Assembly (NCBI GenBank): GCA_963585895.1
Contig: OY757904.1
Span: 26,848,870-26,912,869 of the forward strand
Source: Sepioteuthis lessoniana
Lineage: Eukaryota > Mollusca > Cephalopoda > Myopsida > Loliginidae
Length of the DNA: 64,000 nt
Reading direction: 5' to 3'
Part shown: positions 58,130-64,000 of the stretch, one piece after another
Layout: each line of letters opens with the position of its first letter
Numbering within the stretch: the stretch's first letter is position 1
Program-made: the position numbers and the translations under genes
Notes under the pieces: generated by a model
Told to the model about the DNA's origin: nothing
Database searches by the model: none
What the model saw: only the letters and a program-made list of their open reading frames with translations

Positions 58130-58802
58130 TCGCGTTTGTAATACGGAGTTTGTTTTTTTTTACTCTCGCTTGCCATCCATAACAATCATCCATCGTTCTG
58201 GGGTGTTTTCTAGACTGCATCTTGTATTCAAACCAATCTGATGCAAGTAGGTCATTGCTGGTCGGCCAACACTAGGACGACTGTCTGCGGGAGTCCTTAA
58301 AATAACATTTCTTATGAGTTCGTAATTGTTTATCCAGCACTGTTTCCCATGTCTTGTTCGTCTGATTTGAATGGTTTGTTAGTTGAGAGGTAAGTGGCCG
58401 TACAGCAGCAGTTTTTATGGGCTATAACTTACATTTGGCACTTGGAGTGAGGACGATTTCTTTCTGTTTAAAACATTTTTTATTAGCATTTACGCGGAGG
58501 CCAATACTCCCCAGTGCTTACTCTTTTCTGTTAAGAATTGAGTCCGATTTCGCTGATATTTTTGCGTGAAACTCTATGTCGAATATGTAGACTCTATCTG
58601 CCTTAGCTTCAGGGGGATATCCTCTGTTTCATGCCTTTTCAGAATTTTAAACCATTTTCTTTAATTAGATGTATAGATGTCGTTCGGAGTAAGTTTTTAG
58701 GCAAATTATAAGCAAATATGATAGAAGTGCTGCGCTCCAGTATAAATGGTGAAGAAATCGATGTTTCCTTCAGGTGAGCGAATTATTGCTATTGTATTTC
58801 TG

Positions 58803-58887
58803 TAAAGCAAAAAATAGATAATGTACCCATGGACAAGAAATGAGTAAATTGGTTTGGTTTCTTTGTTTAATAGTATATCAACTTTTG
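58803..58887. repeat. 85-bp inverted duplicate, left arm
   Basis: Reverse complement of 60019-60103 with two mismatches. It replaces about 90-110 bp of the LINE motif-A region and contains LINE endonuclease sequence plus the tail of an inserted retroposon. Confidence 0.95.
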
Positions 58888-59927
58888 CCCCGAGATTCTT
58901 TTCTTGTAATCCTTCGATGAATTGACGGATTGTTAAAATCTGCCAGCTTGTGAAGTAATTCCTACAAAAGTCATTCTAATTTTTCAAATAATTTTCTCAA
59001 TTTCGGGTCGGATACGATTTCAAAGCAGGACGTTATAAACTTTAGAAGCAATTGCAAAAAGAGTGTTTCCTTCGCAGTACTTAGTGATTACTAGTTTGCC
59101 TTTCTTGGGGAAGGTTTTAACCTTTCTTACATTTCTCTATTGGGTTTTGTGTATAGACTAAGTTGCAGTGACAGAGAAGTATGCTGTGAAAATTTCTTGT
59201 CTTCCAAACATCAGGGAATATTTTGTCAAGACCCGCAACTTTTCTTTTTTTTTTTTTTTCAATACTTCTTCAAGTTCTTCCTTTGTAAACTGTCCCGGTA
59301 AGATGTCTAGTTGTTATTAATGATTTCTTGTATAGTTTTGTCCGTGATTCCAGGAGGGTTTCCGAGTATTTCGTGAAATCTTCTTTCTAATTATGTTGTT
59401 TTTCTTCTTGTTCGGCAGCTTTTTGCTTTGTTTTCGATGTGCTCTTCCTTCTGTTCTCTTTATTAACTGTCTGCTAAAATAATTGTTATTTTATATCTGC
59501 TACTGAATTACTTAGTTCATCGATTCGATCTTGAATGAGCTCTAATATCTCTTTTTGCTATATCCATTAATTTTCAAAGTATCTATGCTTAGATGTGACA
59601 CAAGGCCAAATGAATAAGGCACCCAAAGCCACTCGGACTCGTTCGTGCAGATTTGCTACTCAAGCTTTCTAATCATTATACTTGCCATGGCGCCCCTTTT
59701 CGGTATATGAAGGTTAGATTTTCCAAGACTTTCCTATCAGCTCATTGACGTTATATTTGTCAGCATTCTTTTACTCAGTGAAAATGGTTTTTAAGTTATG
59801 TCGTTTCTTCCTGACTACTTCTCACTCCAACTGAACTTGGAACTTTGCTCTTGCTTTGCTTGGTAAGCAGTCTGCAGCTGTTACTTTCATATGGGCAGGG
59901 ATGAAGTTTTCGTATTGGTCAATTGGA

Positions 59928-60058
59928 AAAGGTATGAACCCCCTTCTCTTTCCAGCTATGGGTTAAAAAGTACCACTACTGTTCTTCTTGGAGAATGGCT
60001 TTGGTATTAAACAACCTACAAAAGTTGATATACTATTAAACAAAGAAACCAAACCAAT
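59928..60058 (+). mobile_element. SINE-1 fragment with shared 3' tail, inside the old LINE
   Basis: GGTATGAACCCCCTTCTC and CCAGCTATGGGTTAAAAAGT are SINE-1 body. GAATGGCTTTGGTATTAAAC and GTTGATATACTATTAAACAA, ending AAACCAAACC, are the shared tail. LINE sequence resumes immediately after. Confidence 0.7.
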
Positions 60059-60103
60059 TTACTCATTTCTTGTCTATGAGTACATTATCTATTTTTTGCT
60101 TTA
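60019..60103. repeat. 85-bp inverted duplicate, right arm (source)
   Basis: Spans the junction between the retroposon tail (to about 60058) and the LINE endonuclease region. Because both sides fit their elements here, this arm is the original and 58803-58887 the copy. Confidence 0.9.
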
Positions 60104-60670
60104 GACCTCTTTAAGAAAACTTCTGCTTGTATTTTCCCTCCCTTTTTGGGAATTTATTGTGACGGCAGGAAAGAATCTTCTCGAGTAAAAACAACAGTTA
60201 AATATTCTCCGTTTTTATTTGGCATGTAATGCTAGAATTTTTAAAAATTTTAATTGTTCTCTATTTGTGCATCAAGTCTCAAACTATGATTAGAATAGTT
60301 TTCTTTAAGAATGCGCTGAGGAAGGTAAGTTAGCCAGTCAGAGCAAATGGTTATATACGTTTCATCATTGGCAATTGTGCAACAGCAGGAACAGTTCATC
60401 GTATTCCAGGGGTTGCTATTAAATGTTACACATATAATTTTCGGTTGGGTTTTATAGTAGTTATTTAATGTTTTTAAAGCACAAGAACTGAGAAAAATTA
60501 CTGCTCTTCATACAGTGTCAGTGACCGAGTTTTTCTATACAAATGCTGAAGCAAATATACACACCCATTACCAGCTCGATAGTATTCCAAGTTTTGTTGG
60601 TTTTAGCATATAAATATTACGTGCGTTTAATGCTTATATTGTGCACCGCTTGAGATCCTTTAATCATGGA

Positions 60671-61265
60671 TTGCTGCTTTATTGTGATAAAGGTCCAAAC
60701 GTTTAATTTAGTTAGCTATATTAGCATTCTTGTATCAGCTAAGTAAACTGGGTTTCGCAAGGTCGCTGACTTTTCAAACCATTGGACCAGAACTCCATGG
60801 ACAGAATATAACGTTCCCCTTGCTAACCAGTGAGAAAAGTGGTGTGATTTGGATGAATTATTTTGATAAGATTCATGGTAATATTTCGTTGGCTGTTATT
60901 ATGTTCTTATCCTTCAGTGTGACTTTACATGTAGGACGCTTCTAAATTTAACGAAAGTTCATTTAACATTTAGAAAACGCTTTCATAGACTAATTAGTAG
61001 ATGGCAGTAAGTATTCCAGAGAGTATACTGTCGTCACTGAAAATGACAATGTCATTGGGTGGGGCTAATCGACGAAGGTTTGTGGCGAATCACAAAAATA
61101 CTATTCATTTTAAGTGTTAGGACTGTTGTTGTTTTTTTCTCTCCGATCAAATTAAAAGACAATGGAAAAACGTAAAGTTGGACGGGTTTCGATCCCGGTT
61201 TCGAGCGTCCTGCATGTCTAGCCGCACTGAAGAGTTCTGACAGAACGAAACAGTCTGTCTGTGGA
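60671..61265. other. Unassigned DNA
   Basis: A 71-codon frame at 60730-60945 has no motif. Near 61185-61210, GGGTTTCGATCCCGG looks like a tRNA T-arm or B-box, but no tRNA fold could be built around it. Confidence 0.4.
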
Positions 61266-61267
61266 TG

Positions 61268-61271
<4 letters not shown>

Positions 61272-61310
<39 letters not shown>

Positions 61311-61365
61311 TGTGTGTGTGTGTGGTAGTGTGCGCGTGCGAATGTGTGCGCGCGTATGTGTTTGC
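61272..61365. repeat. (AT)n(GT)n microsatellite
   Basis: AT to 61307, GT to about 61324, then an imperfect GTGCG-type region. Confidence 0.9.
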
Positions 61366-61823
61366 ATCTGAATGAGTGCATTTGCCCGCTTGTGTTTACT
61401 GCGTGCGTAAGGAAACAGTAAGCATCTTTCTACTGTTACTGAGTTAATATATTTTACTGGTTTGATGTTTGTGATGACTGCACATGATGCATAGAAATAT
61501 AAGTTATATAGCTACAGAAAAATTCAATTTTCATTTTATATTGCATTTCTTCCCACCAGCTTTATTTCAGTACGTATTTCTTTTTCTTCTATTATAAATA
61601 TCAAATTTCAAACACGAAAATCACCAACTTGGACAAAATCAACTTTCACTTACGATGATGAAGAGGCAGATGATTTTAGTACAGTAAACTGATAGTTCAA
61701 GAAATTTTCCTTGGGTTGTAAAAACATCGACGATCAGGCAAGATTACATTGGCCACGAACCGAGGATTTGCTCAAGCCACGGAGGAAAACCCGGATAATA
61801 TTACCGAGAGAATAATAATATTA

Positions 61824-61824
<1 letters not shown>
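61366..61824. other. AT-rich DNA, nothing recognised
   Basis: No signal seen. Confidence 0.5.

Positions 61825-61880
<56 letters not shown>
61825..61880. repeat. (AT)n microsatellite
   Basis: About 28 AT units. Confidence 0.95.
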
Positions 61881-61883
<3 letters not shown>

Positions 61884-62076
61884 ATTCTTCAATCTAGTAA
61901 ATCCAGAGAAGGGAATAATTCCAGTCAGGACTGATAAAATATTCAAAAGTAGAATATTAAAATAATCACGCTCAAGAGTTCAATGTATATAAAATCCATA
62001 GAGCAAATAATTTTCCCTTCAAAACAAAAACGAATAAATTTATTATTTTAATATGACCAATTGATGTTTTTAAAAG

Positions 62077-62111
<35 letters not shown>

Positions 62112-62137
62112 AAGTGTAAGAGAGAGAGAGAGAGAGA
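62077..62137. repeat. (AT)n(GT)n and (GA)n microsatellites
   Basis: AT to 62090, GT to 62111, GA 62121-62137. Confidence 0.9.
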
Positions 62138-63198
62138 AGAGGGAGAGGCAGGGAGATTTAAAGATAAAAAGAGAATGAGTCATACAAAGTTTCTTCAGCA
62201 AGTATTCAACCAGTTTCAATAACTAGAAAATAGATTGACTTGATGTAAACAGATCACTAATTGCGCGTTCGTGATCACGTGAAATGTCATTTCGCAACAA
62301 GAACATTCGCAGCGGAGATGGATAAAGTTGTGCTTGAAATTTGGACTTTCCTTCGAAGAAAATCTATTTAGAGGAAAGCTTTCAAAGGCAATTTAATGAT
62401 CGAAGCAAGATGCAATCAAAATTCCGACGGGTTAAAATCAGCCAAGAAAATATAGAATACTAACAACGTTGTTGAACGCCTTCACTAGCAGAACGCTTGC
62501 AAATTCTGGTACATATACAAGCTAAATTCGATGAGAATAGACTTGTAGCAATGCAATTAATAAGTATTCCTAGTAATCCCAAGAATTTATACAGACTTTT
62601 TGAATAGTTCTGCTGGCCATACCACAAAGTCTGTGAATTTTGAGATTCAAAACTGAAGTCTATCTCTCCGTATAAATCAGTATTTGACTTCATGCATATT
62701 CTATTTTACCTCAAGAACTCCAATAAATTAAATGATCTTCTAACTAGTGAATGAGTATAATGGAACTATAAAAAAATCTGCAGACAGTCTGCTAAAAAAT
62801 ATTAGCAAACCGGTTTTTAAAATGGATTGCTTTATATGATACGTTCCGTAAAAATTGGAGTAATTTGAAAGATCAAAAGGAACCAGAGTCCAAGTTAGAG
62901 AAAATATTCTGCAATATTTTATTGAGTGAATTACTCACGAGAATAGATTGCACACACACACACACATGTATATATTAAGAGATCTGTTTGGTTCTATCAG
63001 AACTCATCAGTGTGTCGAGACATACTAAATTTTAAACGGTTATGAATCACAATTACTATTGTTTACATACATCCGCTTAACGGCTACCGAGAGCTCAATT
63101 CATATGAAGAGCTTGCATATACGCTAATAGCAACGCGTTTACTTCATTCGCTAGAGAGCTCAACTCTACGGGGGTAGGGGAGCATATACATATTGTCA
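62138..63198. other. AT-rich DNA, nothing recognised
   Basis: Short (AC)n at 62950-62966. The minus-strand frame at 62460-62693 has no recognised domain. Confidence 0.5.
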
Positions 63199-63225
63199 TC
63201 CACACACACACACACACACACACAC

Positions 63226-63260
<35 letters not shown>
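63199..63260. repeat. (AC)n(AT)n microsatellite
   Basis: AC to 63229, AT to 63260, abutting the SINE-2 head. Confidence 0.95.
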
Positions 63261-63263
<3 letters not shown>

Positions 63264-63512
63264 CAATGACCTAGTGGGTAGTGTTCCCCAATGGTCCGGG
63301 AGACCTGGGCTCAATCCCAGATTGCGTCATACCAAAGACTTTAAAAATGGTACTTGATACCTCCTTGCTTAACACTCAGCAATATAAAGTACTATCAAGG
63401 ATAAAGTGGAGCAAGGGTAAAGTGGAGCGCCCTCCCCTACACCTCAGTGTAGTAGCTATTGAAAAGGGAGCCTTTTGGTCGCCATCGACCAGAGTCACCA
63501 ACTTTACTTTTT
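63264..63512 (+). mobile_element. SINE-2 copy
   Basis: A-box-like TGACCTAGTGG near 63267-63277, B-box GGCTCAATCCC near 63308-63318, CTTGCTTAACACTCAGC, GTGTAGTAGCTATTGAAAAG and an end at CAACTTTACTT. A short internal duplication (GGATAAAGTGGAGC/GGGTAAAGTGGAGC) is particular to this copy. Confidence 0.85.
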
Positions 63513-63544
63513 ACTTTATATGTATATATTACTTCGAAGTTCAC

Positions 63545-63615
63545 GCTAACCCTGGCTGGTAGTACTTGTTAGGGTCCCATCTAGGGTAGAACAGAAGTAT
63601 TTATTGTGTGAATTA
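63545..63615 (+). mobile_element. R4 fragment
   Basis: GGCTGGTAGTACTTGTTAGG and GTCCCATCTAGGGTAGAACA match the end of the R4 core; the rest is missing. Confidence 0.5.
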
Positions 63616-63777
63616 TATACAACAATACAGCTTTGTGAAAATAATTTGTATTAGATTAGACAATTTAAGAAAAGAATCACTAAAGATTACTAAACAGTAC
63701 ATGTACCTATTTAAATGTCTAAAAATAAATGTTCCCCAAAACCTTCAAAATGTACGTTCATAAATCTTACATACACA

Positions 63778-63780
<3 letters not shown>

Positions 63781-63832
<52 letters not shown>
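63781..63832. repeat. (AT)n(GA)n microsatellite
   Basis: AT to 63810 then GA to 63832. Confidence 0.95.
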
Positions 63833-63834
<2 letters not shown>

Positions 63835-64000
63835 AACTTGTAAAGATTTATTAGCCAAAAACACCAAACAAACCACAATTTCTCATTATACAAATTATCT
63901 TTTGTAATTTCGTATATTTCACAATGGTCCTTGCAAGTATTTTTTTCGAACTTTTTATACCGCACATTATTCCATTTCCTGGACTGCAAATAATCTGGGT

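Larger units (their letters stand above)
58150..60670 (-). pseudogene. Old RTE-type LINE copy, heavily decayed
   Basis: Collinear on the minus strand with the LINE at 54-57 kb. Examples: CTTATGAGTTCGTAATTGTT and CATGTCTTGTTCGTCTGA at the C-terminal end, TTAGCATTTACGCGGAGGCC, GACGGATTGTTAAAATCTG in the finger region, GGGTTTCCGAGTATTTCG, and the endonuclease end CTATGAGTACATTATCTATTTT. It is far more diverged, with many indels and stops and a deletion of about 240 bp near 58435. It is interrupted by a SINE-1/tail insertion (about 59928-60058) and an inverted duplicate (58803-58887). Non-functional. Confidence 0.82.

Noticed and set aside
61180-61215. tRNA gene suggested by GGGTTTCGATCCCGG
   Set aside because: Only a T-arm-like segment is present; no acceptor, D or anticodon arms could be folded.

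Overview
The window is AT-rich, intron-era eukaryotic DNA packed with dinucleotide microsatellites and dead or fragmentary mobile elements. I recognise no host protein-coding gene, no rRNA, no functional tRNA and no CRISPR array. The mixture suggests a mollusc and most likely a coleoid cephalopod such as an octopus: an RTE-type LINE with a repeated 3' tail, several tRNA-derived SINE families, a mariner relic, Penelope-like sequence, and long (AT)n and (AC)n runs. That species assignment is inference; the sequence alone does not prove it. Family names used here (SINE-1, SINE-2, SINE-3, R4, R5) are local labels.

Layout. 0-9 kb: SINE-1 and R4 fragments, a hammerhead-like motif and a SINE-3 in otherwise featureless AT-rich DNA. 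8.6-13.4 kb: a head-to-head pair of R4 retroposons, two SINE-2 copies, a GC-rich block, and an inverted SINE-3/Penelope-tail structure. 15.2-19 kb: a SINE-1, a broken copy of a multi-copy gene family of unknown function on the minus strand, a near-perfect 148-bp-arm palindrome, and a 5'-truncated LINE with an open reverse-transcriptase frame. 22.6-24.7 kb: an internally deleted mariner and a Penelope-like reverse-transcriptase relic. 28.9-45 kb: further LINE fragments, SINEs, R4 copies (one with a SINE nested in it and a clear target-site duplication), a SINE-3 inverted composite with a 20-bp duplication, and a 1.6-kb purine-dominated tract.

46-53.5 kb: degraded R4 and SINE-1 copies, a second microsatellite-centred palindrome, and a 2.06-kb minisatellite of 42-bp units, each carrying a perfect 6-bp inverted repeat. 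54-60.7 kb: a nearly full-length RTE-type LINE (minus strand, endonuclease frame open, reverse-transcriptase part broken in three places), a 220-bp duplication, and a much older LINE copy that contains an 85-bp inverted duplication of its own sequence. 61-64 kb: microsatellites, one SINE-2 and an R4 scrap.

How the parts work together: the LINE would have supplied reverse transcriptase and endonuclease in cis. R4 and SINE-1 share the same 3' tail, which suggests both were copied by one LINE partner. SINE-3 ends in a tail that resembles Penelope-like elements and keeps a hammerhead-type core. The strongest unexplained structures are the 42-bp hairpin minisatellite, the microsatellite-centred palindromes, the hammerhead-like SINE-3 tails and the templated inverted insertion in the old LINE.
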